From Parvularia atlantis (Eukaryota > Opisthokonta > Rotosphaerida): a DNA stretch of 29,706 nucleotides. The stretch is from NCBI GenBank assembly GCA_943704415.1, contig CALSCO010001205.1:1-29706 (forward strand). The letters run 5' to 3'. Below are positions 1-9,242 of the stretch, in pieces. How positions within the stretch are numbered: position 1 is the stretch's first letter; every line of letters starts with the position of its first letter. The notes under the pieces are model-generated. The model worked only from the letters and a program-made list of their open reading frames with translations, ran no database searches and was not told where the DNA came from. The translations under genes were made by a program, and so were the position numbers.

Positions 1-655
1 ACATGACACGCTGCTCACTGCGGCACAAGTGCTCGGTGCAGCTGCGCGGTCCGTGCGCTGGGCCGCGTCCCGTGCGAGCGCCGTGAGCATCGTGCGCGTG
101 TTGTCCTCAGCCGCTGTGGTGCTGGCTAGGGTTGTGGCGGCCCGCAGCGAGGCCGATCGCACGGCGGCAAAGCGCGCGTTGCGGTACACCGTCGCGATGA
201 GCGCCGTGGCGTCTGCCTCATGGCCTCGATCGAGCGGCCGCGCGCGCTGCAGCCACGCGGCGACGCCGTCCAGTGCGGCGGCCTGCACACTGCGACCTGC
301 TCGTGCACTCGCCGGCCTGGTCACGCACGCACCTCCACACGACGTCCTCGGCCAGGTGCGCACGGAACGTGTCCAGGCAGCGCTGCGCCTCAAGCGGCGT
401 GTCCACGGCCGACTGTCCGCGCGGCCACGCCAGGCCGACCAGACGTAGCGAATCGGCCGCGACGGTTGCGCGGCTCGTCCACGTCCATGTCGGGCACGGG
501 CGCGCTGAGGTCGGCGTGCTTCGCGAGCAGGACGGCGGCGCGTCGAAGCGCTCGAGCTCGAGCACTCGGCCTGCGAAGCCCGGATGGGGGCTCATCGACC
601 GCGAGGCCTGACCATGTGTCCTCGTACTTCCATTCCGAGTCTGCTCCAATCTGAT
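1..655 (-). CDS. Unidentified alpha-helical protein, 3' part beyond window
   Basis: Partial gene that runs off the left end. On the minus strand one exon reads EAQRCLDTFRAHLAEDVVWR and ends at a donor GTGCGTGACC near 331. A short intron ending GAGCAG follows, and the next exon (about 300 down to 1) reads VQAAALDGVAAWLQRARPL, then ATVYRNARFAAVRSASLRAA. The whole is rich in Ala, Leu and Arg and looks helical, possibly HEAT-like repeats, but I recognise no family. Further upstream two minus-strand frames are open (one with AVLLAKHADLSAPVPDMD near 480-540), so another small intron probably lies near 430-500. The start is undefined: the ORC2 stop at 672-674 is directly upstream on the same strand, and an ATG (672-670) even overlaps that stop. 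The existence of a gene is fairly likely; its exact exons and function are unknown. Confidence 0.5.
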
Positions 656-671
656 AGTGATGCAGTGCGCA

Positions 672-2548
672 TCACAGCTCTTTCAGTAGGTTGCGCAGCG
701 TCTCGCGGTCGAGCGGGACGTAGAGCAGCTCAGTGCCGTCGGCGGCACGGCGAGAGCGGATTACCTGCGCGCGAGTCGGCGCTCTTCCGGCAGTAGCAAC
801 CGAGCTGTGTGCGCACCTCGTGGTCCTTGAACTCCTGCAGGAGCGTGTTGAGCGCCTGTGCGTCACGGGCGAGGTACGACTGCACGCATGCCTCCGTGTA
901 CAGCGCGTCAAACGTCATGCCGTCCTCGTGGCTGCGCGCGAGTGCAGTAAGCTGCGAGTAGCGACGTGTGGGCGCACGGGCGCACCCGTCGTCATCGTCT
1001 GAGCCGACGAGATGCGCCGCCAGCAGGGCAAACACGCCGCGCGCGTTGGCGTTGAGCGACCGCAAGACCAGGCCAACAGACCGCGCTGTGGGCTGCCCGC
1101 GCGTGCCTGCAACACAGGCGTCAGCCTGCCGCTGCGCGCACTTGGGGCCTTCGCGCACCAAAGATCGACGTCTCGTACGTCGTCTCGGCGTCCAGCGGTG
1201 CAAACGTCGTGCTGTCGTGCCACACAAAGTTGTAGCGCGCCACAGTTGCCGAGTCCCACAGCACGCCCACGCTGCCGCACCCGCGCCATTTAGCAGAAGC
1301 CCGTAGCACGTGTGAGAGCGCACGCGCACTTGATGTGGTCGCACGACGCAACGACGCGGACGGACGGCGCCGTCGCGAGGCGGCTGAGGATCTGCTGCAC
1401 CTGACGGCCACGCAGCGTTCAGCCGTCGCGCCGTCGGAGCTTGCAAGCGCACCTTGACCGGCCTGAGTGCGGGGCCGTCGATCGAGTGCACGAGCAGGAC
1501 CATGCGCGGCGCACGCGCAATGATGTGCTCGGCGTGGTCGACGTGGCTGCGAAAGGACGCCCTCTCGCCGAGCACCTTGTCGCTGATCGCATGCAGGATC
1601 GACCGTACATTCAAGTTGGGAAAGTAGCCGCTGACGGCGACCACCGGCAGATGGCCGAGATTCTGCGATAAGCCGTCAGGGCGCACGCACGTGTTGGCCC
1701 ACGGGCGTAGCACACCTCCGCGACAAACTTGTCCAGCAGAGCGCGCTTCGAGCCGAGGCCGTAAAACAGCAGGTTGAAACCCATCGTCGCCTCGATCGCC
1801 CACCGCTCAAAGTGGTCCTCTAGCAGCTCCTGTAGCTGCTGCCGCGCGGGCAAGACTGCGTCCGACCGCGTCAGCCTCGCGCGCCCCGCAGCCGGCTTTG
1901 CTACGCACGCGGGTCGCGCTCGTTGTACTGCCGCAGCGCGTCGCACATCACCTGGTCGTCAATGGGCGCGAGGTTGCCCAGCGTGAAGTTTGACGTGCGC
2001 GCGCGCACGCGTCGCCGCTCAAAGTAGCCCTGGCCGTATCCGGCGCCGAGCTCGTCGTCGTCGTCATCGTCCACAACGCCGTCGACATCGTTGTCGCCCG
2101 CGTCCACGGCGGCCTCCTCGCCCTGCATGGCCGTGAACGTGCCGCGCTGCGCGGCCATCAGCGGCGCGACCGGCCGCGCGTCGCCCTCGCCGTCGCCGTC
2201 GGCCCACTCGTCGTCCTCCTCGGCCCCCACCGCACCGCCATCGGCCACGCGGCCACCTTTTCGCCTGCCGGCGCCGCTGCCCCGCCCACGTCCACGCGCG
2301 CGCCCGCCCCGCGCCTGCCCGCGCGTGCGCCGGAAGCCGAAGAGCGCCGCCGCATCGACTCCTCCTTGCGCATCGCCGTCATCCGCCACAGCGCCAGCCA
2401 GCCGCTGCGCGAGCGATCGCTCGTGGATCTCACGCCACGCGTCGGCCGCGCCGCCGCCGCCGTCGTCGTCGTCAGGCCGCGCCGCACCGGGCGCGACGGG
2501 CTCGTCACGTGCGGCGAGGGCGCTGCGACCGCGTCCACGTGGCCCCAT
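672..2548 (-). CDS. ORC2: Origin recognition complex subunit 2 (ORC2)
   Basis: Subunit of the nuclear origin recognition complex that marks replication origins. The N-terminal region (2548 to about 1910) is low-complexity, Gly/Arg/Asp-rich and disordered, ending in GYFERRRVRARTSNFTL and LAPIDDQVMCDALRQYNERD. After an intron beginning GTGCGTAGC comes the conserved ORC2 core: FERWAIEATMGFNLLFYGLG then SKRALLDKFV, next SGYFPNLNVRSILHAISDKV, APRMVLLVHSIDGPALR, ATVARYNFVWHDSTTFAPLD, ETTYETS and VLRSLNANARGVFALL. The C-terminal winged-helix part has LNTLLQEFKDHEVRT and ends TELLYVPLDRETLRNLLKEL before the stop at 672-674. These blocks match the order and spacing of ORC2 of animals and plants. The predicted length of about 500 residues is near the family norm. 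The start is the ATG at 2548 (MGPRGRGR); an internal start cannot be excluded because the N-terminus is not conserved. Convincing overall. Confidence 0.93.
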
Positions 2549-2557
2549 CTTGAACTG
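2549..2557. promoter_or_regulatory. Head-to-head start region of ORC2 and the PH-SH3-PX gene
   Basis: Only nine bases separate the assigned ATG of ORC2 (minus, 2548) from the ATG of the PH-domain gene (plus, 2558). If both starts are right, the two transcripts must overlap in their 5' leaders or have almost none, and the promoters must lie inside the neighbouring gene. The PH start is well placed, because the fold begins about five residues after it. The ORC2 start is less certain. Confidence 0.4.
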
Positions 2558-2644
2558 ATGACAGCGGTGAAGGCGGGCCGCCTGCATCGCGCCGGCGTCG
2601 GCCGCGGCTCGTGGACCGAGCGGTGGTGCGTCTCGCGCTCACTC

Positions 2645-2678
<34 letters not shown>

Positions 2679-4943
2679 ACTGTGATCGTGGCTGCCGCAA
2701 CCGCAGGTGCGTGCTGCACCCGGCCGAGCTCGTCTTCAGCAGCGGGCCAGATGTGCTGTGGAGGCCTTGCTTGTTTACCTTCCGCGGCGTGCTGATGCGC
2801 GCGCGGCGCAGGCGGCCGATGTGCTCGGACGCGTCGCGCTCACCGACGTCGAGAGCGTCGCCGCGCATCCCGCGCAGGCCGGGCACGCGCACTGCTTCGT
2901 CGTGACCGTGCGGCCGGGCAGCGTGCCCAAGACGCACGTCTTCGCGGCCGCGTCAGCGCGCGAGCGCGACGACTGGGTTACGGTCATCCACCGCGCGCTG
3001 GACGCGCAAGGATCGCCGGCACCCGCGACCAAGGCGTCGTCGTCGCCGTCGCTTCGCGCACCGGGCGTCGTGCGGCCGGCACCAGCAGCGTCCGTCGTCC
3101 GCCCACCGCCACTCAAGAGCGTCGCCTCCGCAACGCAGCTCAAGACGTCGTCGCCGGTGTCGCCACGCTCGGCCACAGCTCCCTCACTCGCGGCGCGGCC
3201 CGCGCTGTCACCGTCGGCCGCCATCGCCGCCATCGCCGCCAAGCCGCGGCCGCCTGCGCCACCGCTCAGCCTCGCAGCGCAGCCACCCGCACCGACTGCT
3301 CGCAAGACCGTACGCGCGCTGTACGCGTACGCGGCGACGAACGGCGAGGAGCTCACGTTCGCCGAGGGCGACGAGATCACTGTGCTGGCCGAGGAGGCCG
3401 AGTGGTACGGCCGCCGCGCACACCCGCTCGCTCCGCGTTCAACGCGGGCGGCGCGCACAGGATCCAAGGCGAGCTGCGCGGGCGGCATGGGTGGGCGCCA
3501 AAGACCTACATCGAGTTTCAGTCGCCGGCTGGGTGTGCCCGTGTCCACCGCGCATCGTCGCCGCTCACGCTGCGCGCCAGCACCGCGCGCCGGGAGCCCC
3601 AGCATGTGTCAGACAGCGGTTACGACGCGACGTCGTACGACACGTTTGACCCGACAGAGCCGTGCGTTCCGTTTGTGTGCTGGTATGCGTGTCCTTTCTC
3701 ACATGGTGCGCAGCGTGCGTCGCCCGGCTGTGGAACCCATGCGCGCAGCAACGGTGGCGTCGCGCCGCAACGTGCGCGTGCTGCGCTACGAGAGGCGCAA
3801 AGACACAATGACAAAAGAGTCGTTCTACGTGCGTGCGCCGACGTGACGCACGCTGTGTGGCCGCCGCTGATGTCGTTGGCGCAGCTGTTTGTGATCGACG
3901 TCGACGGCGTGCTGCTGTACCGCCGCGTGACCGAGTTCCGCCAGCTGTGGACGCGCGTGTGCGAGCAGTCGCCGCCGCCGGCCGCGCCCGAGCCGCCGAT
4001 CACTAAGGAGACCATGCTCACGAACTACTCCAAGCTCGCGGGTGAGCTGGACGAGTGGCTGCATGTGCTGCTGGACGATAGCCAGTGGTCTCGTGCGCCC
4101 GTCATGGTCGAGTTCCTGAGCGAGAACAGCAAGGTGCTGCGGCTGGGCTGGGCTACGTTGCGTCTCACACTGCACCGCGCAGGACGTCATCTACCGCAAG
4201 ACGGGCGACGACGGCGACGCCTCGGCTGCAACAGCCTCGCCGGTGCCCAGCAGCGGCGGGTGGGATGACAACGTCTGCTTCAGCAAGGACGCGTCGCGCG
4301 ACCAGATGCGCAACGCGTCCAACGTGCGCGACATCAAGGTGCGTGCCGCGCGTGTGTGCCCCGCGTGCTCACGCGCCCGCAGGCCAAAATCGTGCGCACG
4401 GTCAAGGTCTCCGAAAGCATGCTCGACCGGCACTATGTGCGCGCGCGGGTTTTGCGGAGACGCTCCACTCATGCGCGCGCTCGGCTCGGCAGGAGTACGA
4501 GATCCGCGTGGACCGCGACGGCACGATCTACACGATCTACCGGCGCTACGCCGAGTGGTATGCGTTCCACGTGCGTGCGCGTCTGTGTCGCCCGCGGGTG
4601 CAGCGCCGATGCAGACTCGCTGCGCAGGAGCGCCTGCTCGCTCAGTTCCCGGGCGAGGGCGGCCAGATGCCAGGGTCGCAGCGGATCATCCCGTACATGC
4701 CCGGCAAGAAGGTGATCGGTCTGAACGGGTACGACGTGGCCATGTCGCGCATGGTGGCGATGCAGGAGTACTTTGAGGTGCGCTTTCGGCACGGCAGAGG
4801 CGCAGTCGACTGACGCAGGCCGTGCGCAGGTGCTGCTGCGCCTCGAGAAGCGCATAGCGCACTGCACGCTCGTGCTCGACTTTCTCGCCCGGCGCGACAA
4901 GGACAGCGACCCGCACTTTCTCGCGAGCGTCGCCGCCGCCTGA
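2558..4943 (+). CDS. PH-SH3-PX-PX phosphoinositide-binding adaptor
   Basis: Cytoplasmic scaffold predicted to bind phosphoinositides and proline-rich partners. Domains in order: an N-terminal PH domain (AGRLHRAGVGRGSWTERW, then CVLHPAELVFSS after intron 2626-2706, VLGRVALTDVESV, and ARERDDWVTVIHRAL at its end); a Ser/Pro/Ala-rich linker (3000-3300); an SH3 domain (ALYAYAATNGEELTFAEGDE, then after an intron IQGELRGRHGWAPKTYIEF); a first PX domain (FVIDVDGVLLYRRVTEFRQL ... VEFLSENSK); and a second PX domain (VKVSESMLDRHY, EYEIRVDRDGTIYTIYRRYA, RIIPYMPGKK, VLLRLEKRIAHCTLVLDFLA). The second PX resembles the PX of NADPH-oxidase organisers (p47phox/p40phox) and Bem1, with Arg-Arg-Tyr and the Pro-x-x-Pro-Gly-Lys-Lys loop. 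The first PX lacks an obvious basic loop. Introns start GTGCGT and end CAG. Stop TGA is at 4941-4943, converging on the FYVE gene. The substrate pathway is inferred, not shown. Confidence 0.85.
2648..2677 (+). repeat. (GCT)10 trinucleotide repeat in intron 1
   Basis: Ten perfect GCT units lie inside the first intron (2626-2706) of the PH-SH3-PX gene, about 30 nt before the acceptor. Read through, it would give a poly-Ala stretch interrupting the PH domain between ERW and CVLHPAE, which supports its being intronic. Confidence 0.9.
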
Positions 4944-5017
4944 GCCCTGCTGGCTTTGCTTGTTTCGCAACTTTGCTACCGCTCCTCGATTACACGCGCT
5001 GAGATCCACAAGCCCGG

Positions 5018-5852
5018 TCACTCGGGCGGCGCGGCCGCGCAAAAGTCGCAGACGCGCACGGGCTGGGTGTAGAACGGGCACATGCGCGAGAGGTCGACGC
5101 GCCTGCGGCTGCAGTCGGCGCAGACGACCTGTCCGCACGCACGACAGTGGTGCCGCGTGACGGTTACAGCGAACGGGCTCGAGCACTGCGCGCGCGCCCA
5201 TCAGTCAGCAGGCACGGCTGCAGCAGGCGCACCTTGAGGCACTGCTTCGCCGCCTCGTCGGGCTGCCACGCGGGCCTGCGCTCTTGCCCCATCCACGCGA
5301 CGGCGCGCGGCTCGGCCGCCGTCTGCTCCCGCCGCAGTCAGCAGCCGGACGCGCGCCGCCGTGACGCGCCCCGCACCAGCTCCTCAGCCTCCTGCCACGA
5401 GCGAAAGTCGCCACGGCAGAACGCACAGAACAGGTCCTGCGACATGGCCATCGCGCCGCACCCTGCGCGCGCGTCCGCTCAGGCCCACTCGGCCCGCGTC
5501 CGCGTCGACCTCGCGCACCCGAGAAGCACGTCGCCGTCGTGCTCTTGCAGCCATCGCAGCGGTAGTGTGCGCGCTGCCACTTCGCGCCAAACACGAGCTC
5601 GTGCTCGGTGTACGTCCAGCACCAGCTGCACCAGCTCTGTGCCGCGCCGGACGTGAGCGCCACGACACAGTCGACGACGCGTGCCGGACGTGAGCGCCAC
5701 GACACAGTCGACGACGCGTGCCGGACGTGCACGCCGCGACACAGTCGACGACGCGTGCCGGACGTGAACGCCGCGACACAGTCGACGACGCGTGCCGGAC
5801 GTGCACAGTCGACGACGCGTGCCGGACGTGAACGCACCTTGCGCCTCATCAT
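5018..5852 (-). CDS. FYVE zinc-finger protein with extra N-terminal cysteine pairs
   Basis: Small endosomal-type protein of about 155 residues. The C-terminal FYVE finger is complete: WQPDEAAKQCLK (the W-x-x-D motif and first Cys pair, the second Cys being on the next exon), CSSPFAVTVTRHHCRACG (the basic RHHCR phosphoinositide-3-phosphate site), VVCADCSRRRVDL and PVRVCDFC, making eight cysteines. It ends AAAPPE at stop 5018-5020. Upstream, exon 2 (from 5636) gives YTEHELVFGAKWQRAHYRCD, GCKSTTATCFSG, and the next exon SQDLFCAFCRGDFRSW. These add Cys-x2-Cys pairs that could form a separate zinc site. The start is ATG at 5852 (MMRRK), followed by intron 1 (5637-5837, donor GTGCGTTCAC, acceptor GGCACAG). 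That intron is unusually long here because it holds a minisatellite. The frame joins correctly across each proposed intron. The FYVE call is strong; exon 1 is weaker. Confidence 0.8.
5650..5838. repeat. 37-bp minisatellite in intron 1 of the FYVE gene
   Basis: Four full tandem units of 37 bp (5650-5686, 5687-5723, 5724-5760, 5761-5797; plus-strand core CACAGTCGACGACGCG) are followed by a unit shortened by 10 bp (5798-5824) and a 14-bp partial unit (5825-5838). The partial unit abuts the splice donor of intron 1 on the minus strand. The units differ at only a few positions. Because 37 is not a multiple of three, translation through the array changes frame in every unit, which fits an intron and not coding sequence. 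Confidence 0.92.
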
Positions 5853-5936
5853 TGGCTGCGACGCGGAATAGACGTGGCCGCTGTTGTTGACGTCTCTCTC
5901 GCCCGCTCGCTCGCCTGCTCAGCGCCGCGCGACTCG
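5853..5936. promoter_or_regulatory. Short divergent promoter between FYVE gene and 5937 gene
   Basis: The 84 bp between two outward-pointing start codons (5852 minus, 5937 plus) must hold the core promoters of both genes if these starts are right. It contains a pyrimidine-rich stretch (ctctctcgcccgctcgctcgc, about 5894-5914). No TATA-like sequence is seen. Confidence 0.4.
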
Positions 5937-6984
5937 ATGGCCGACGACGCGAGTGCCGCGGCCGCCGTGGCCGGGATGCAGCCGCTGCAGCTGGTCAAGG
6001 CCGTGTGCGACAGGCGCCAGGAGCAGTTTGCGTACCTCAAACGGCACGTGCACGGCGCGCGGCGGTCCCTGCCCTGTGCTCACACGCGAGTGCGCGCGCA
6101 CGAGCAGGATCCACCGCGGCGGCGTGCACTTCTTCAACACGGTCAAGGTGTCGCAGGCCGAGCTCGTGGCCAACTACCCCAACGGCAAGATGCGCAAGCG
6201 GTGCGGCCCCGTTTGTCGTGACGGCGCGCGGGCTCACGCGGCAGGCCGCAGCTCGGCCGAGTGGTTCTACCTCGGCATCAGCCTCGCGCCGCTGCTGCAG
6301 ATCGACCAGGGGATCGACTACATCAAATCGCTCGCGCTGCTGATGGAAGAGTACGAGTACGAAGTGAGCGACTACGCACGGCAGAAGATGGTGCGCGCGC
6401 CGCTGGTCCCGTTGGCCTTCGCTCATCCACCCGGATGCAGCGACAAATCTTCAGGAAAACAAAGGAGGAGAACGACTTGTACTCGCCCAGCCCGTCGTAC
6501 CAGGAGACGGGGCTGTACACGCACCTGCAGACGCCCAGCCTGGTGCGCCGCCGGGCCCCATCTGGCATGCCCTTCCGACGCGCGCCCGATCGCGCAGCCG
6601 TTCGAGCTCGACTACCTCCAGGTCTTCTTCTCGCTGTGCGACATCGTTGCCGCCGTCTACGGCCGCGTCCAGGCGCTGTCGGAGAAGCACCTGGCCAACA
6701 ACCCGGACGTGGCCTACACTGAGGCCGTGCTCAAGCTTGACTCGCGGTTCAAGGTCCGCGCGCCCCGCCCACCACGTCGCTCGTCGACAGCCTGCTCACG
6801 GTGCCGCGCCGCGCTGCTCGCACAGAAAATCATCGCGGCCGTGACCAAGGAGATCAACGCAATCGCGCGCGACATTATCCGCAACGAGATCACCTTGGTT
6901 GACCCGCTGTTCAAGAGCATGGAGAAGCAGTGGGCTGCACCCGCGCCGGGCGAGGACGGCAACGACGGCAACGCGTCCGACTGA
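5937..6984 (+). CDS. Unidentified helical protein, likely conserved in eukaryotes
   Basis: About 250 residues after removing roughly five introns. Exons read MADDASAAAAVAGMQPLQLV, KAVCDRRQEQFAYLKRHVH; then RGGVHFFNTVKVSQAELVAN and YPNGKMRKR; then AEWFYLGISLAPLLQIDQGI, DYIKSLALLMEEYEYEVSDY; then PSPSYQETGLYTHLQTPSL; then FELDYLQVFFSLCDIVAAVY, LSEKHLANNPDVAYTEAVLK; and finally KIIAAVTKEINAIARDIIRN followed by an acidic Gly/Asn/Asp tail and stop 6982-6984. Donors are GTGCGGCCCC, GTGCGCGCGC, GTGCGCCGCC and GTCCGCGCGC. The sequence is amphipathic and strongly helical with no signal peptide or membrane span. Its residue pattern looks like a conserved protein and not a spurious frame, but I cannot name the family; a BAR- or tether-like helical fold is only a guess. 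The next gene starts 34 bp after its stop on the same strand. Confidence 0.75.
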
Positions 6985-7018
6985 TGATCGCAGTGAGACC
7001 TTTTTGTTCCGTCAACGG

Positions 7019-9218
7019 ATGCTGCTGACCGACCTGCCCGTCGAGTGCATCGAGGCCGTCACGGCCGCCCTGGCGCGCTCGGGCGACGTGCGCTCGCTCG
7101 CGCGCCTGGCCCAGACGTGCCGCCGCGTGCGCGACGTCGTCAACGCGTCCGACAGCCTGTGGGCGCTGGCGGACGCGGCCACGGCTCACGTCGATGCCGA
7201 CAGCGAGGACGACGAGGTGCGCGACGACGAGGTGGCCCGCACGCCCCCCGCGCGGCCTCGCGACCGCGTCGTGTGCCGTGTGAGCATCGCACGGGAAGGT
7301 GCCGTGAACGCCGCGCGCTGCCTGCGCGACCTGACGAGCCGCCGCGCAGTCGATGCGATCATGACGACCCTGAGCACGGTGCGGGATCCCGGCACGGTGC
7401 GCCTGCTGACGCGCGCCGTCGTTATGGGCGGCCGCGAGACGCTCGCTCCCGTGCGTCTGCTGCGCGTCGTCGTGTCGCGTCGCTAAGCCGCGACGCGGGC
7501 GGGCAGCTGCGCCGAGTGCTGCGATCGTCGCCGCCGAGCGAGGACCTGACGCGCAAGTTCTACGCGCGGCGCACGATCGAGCGCATCACGCGCAGGCGCA
7601 TCCTCCGCGAATGGGCGCGCCTGCCCTACTTCAGCACCCTGCCCGACGTTGCCACCGAGACGGCGTCGCTGCTGCTCGGTGCGGCGCATGCGCAACAGCG
7701 CCGGGCACTGACCGCCAGTCGCAGACTACTTTGTGCACGGCAGCGCCGCGCGCCCGTCCGCCACGCGCGCCGCGCTCGACCGCCTCGCCGACAGCGCGCG
7801 GCTCGCGGATGCTGCCGTGGTGCGTCAGCTCGTGTGCCATGCTCGTCGCTCAACCAGCGCAACGCGGCAGACATTCCGGCAGCGGCTCAACGCCGTGCTG
7901 CACGCGCTCTTCCAGGGGGCGGACGCATTCGTGGGCGATCGCGAGACGTACGACAGCCCAGACAACTCGTACTTGAGCCTCGTGCTGCGCCGGCGCCGCG
8001 GCCTGCCCATCACGCTGTCGATCCTGCTCTGCGCCGTGGCGCGCCGCGTCGGCCTCACGCTGCACTGCCTCAACACGCCCGCGCACGTCGTCGTGCAGGT
8101 GCGGTCTCTGCCCTGCTGTGCCCCGTCGCGCCCTTTGACACGCGTGCCGGCGGCCCTAGGGGACCGACACCGACACGGGCAAGATGCTCGTGATCGACGC
8201 CTTTGACAGAGGCCGCGTCATGTCGGCCGAGACTGCGGCGGCCATGTTCCACATGTGCGCGCGCCTAATGGCGTGTGCGGCATCTGACGTCTGCGCACAC
8301 GCACACGCACACGCACACGCACAGGCCGCCAGAGCGCCCGCCCGAGTGGCACTTTGCGCCGGCCGAGCCCGCCGCGATCTGGCGCCGGCAGCTGTGGAAC
8401 CTCGTCGGCCGCGCCGACTGCCAGGCAGAGGTGCGCACTGCGCGCTGTGTGTCGTCGCTGACATTTGCGCCATCGCAGGTGATCGAACTCGCGGTCGACC
8501 TGCTCGGTCACAACATGGCACGGCAGCGCCGCAACATGCTGCTGTTCTGGGCCGATCGCGCCCTGCTCTCCTCGGCGTTCCACTGGGACCTCGTCATCGG
8601 GCGCCTGGAGGACGAGATGCACAGCCCCGTGCCCGCCCCCGACCCCGTTGACGACCACGCCACCGGCAACGGCGAGATGCGGGTGCGTCGCGCTGCGCCT
8701 CCTTGCGCAGTGCTCTTCACAGGCGGCTCGCAGGCGTACCTTGCGCGCGCCGAGCAGGGCTGGAACGCGCTCTTTGCCGACCTGCGCCCGGCGCGTGCGC
8801 CGATCGGACCGCCGCCTGACGGCACGTTCCGCATCGGCCAGCTGCTGTGGGATGCGGGCCAGGCCGCGGCGGTCGTGGCGTGCGACTGGCGGCAGCAGGT
8901 CGTGCAGGTGCTCGGGGCAAACTGTGCGCTCAATGCTCAACAGCGCGCGGCACCTACTGACTGCGCACGCGTGCAGCCGAGACCTCGGTGCCCGTGCTCC
9001 CGTCGATGCTGACGCCGGTGGGCCGCGACGAGCTGCCGTGGGCCGTCGTGCCGCTGCTGCACAGCCGCTTCATCGGCTTTCACTTTTGCCGCTACATCCC
9101 CGGGTGCGCGCTAGCCCGGGCCCGTGCACGCTCTGTAGAAAGACTCACGCGCGCACGAGCAGAGTCGGCTTCGAGCCCTCGCTTGCGCGGCGCCCGTGAG
9201 GTCTGCCTGCTGTCTTGA
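7019..9218 (+). CDS. FBXO21: F-box protein with SirB1-like and YccV-like domains (FBXO21 type)
   Basis: Predicted substrate receptor of an SCF ubiquitin ligase. The N-terminus is an F-box: MLLTDLPVECIEAVTAALA, then LARLAQTCRRVRDVVNASDS, LWALADAA. The middle holds a SirB1-type transglutaminase-like domain: ETYDSPDNSYLSLVLRRRRG, LPITLSILLCAVARRVGLTL, NTPAHVVVQ, and after an intron GKMLVIDAFDRGRVMSAE. A C-terminal segment FRIGQLLWDAGQAAAVVACD, WRQQ fits the YccV/HspQ-like domain, followed by LHSRFIGFHFCRYIP near the end. This three-part order is that of animal FBXO21, and the predicted length of about 580 residues is close. At least seven introns are seen, most with GTGCG donors. One intron (about 8248-8324) ends in a CACACG repeat. 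Stop TGA 9216-9218 lies 24 bp from the convergent MCEE stop. The SirB1 part is clear; the C-terminal domain is more diverged. Confidence 0.8.
8294..8324 (+). repeat. (CACACG)n microsatellite at an intron 3' end
   Basis: About four and a half units of ACACGC, directly joined to the CAG acceptor of an intron in the FBXO21-like gene. It replaces the usual pyrimidine tract. Confidence 0.8.
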
Positions 9219-9242
9219 GCAGGCAGAAACATAGAGCGTCAC

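Noticed and set aside
2366-2905. Poly-Ala protein spanning the GCT repeat
   Set aside because: Removing intron 2626-2706 restores a normal PH-domain strand (ERW-CVLHPAEL), so the poly-Ala is intronic.
5650-5838. CRISPR-like array
   Set aside because: The 37-bp units are directly joined with no variable spacers, and the context is a eukaryotic intron; it is a minisatellite.
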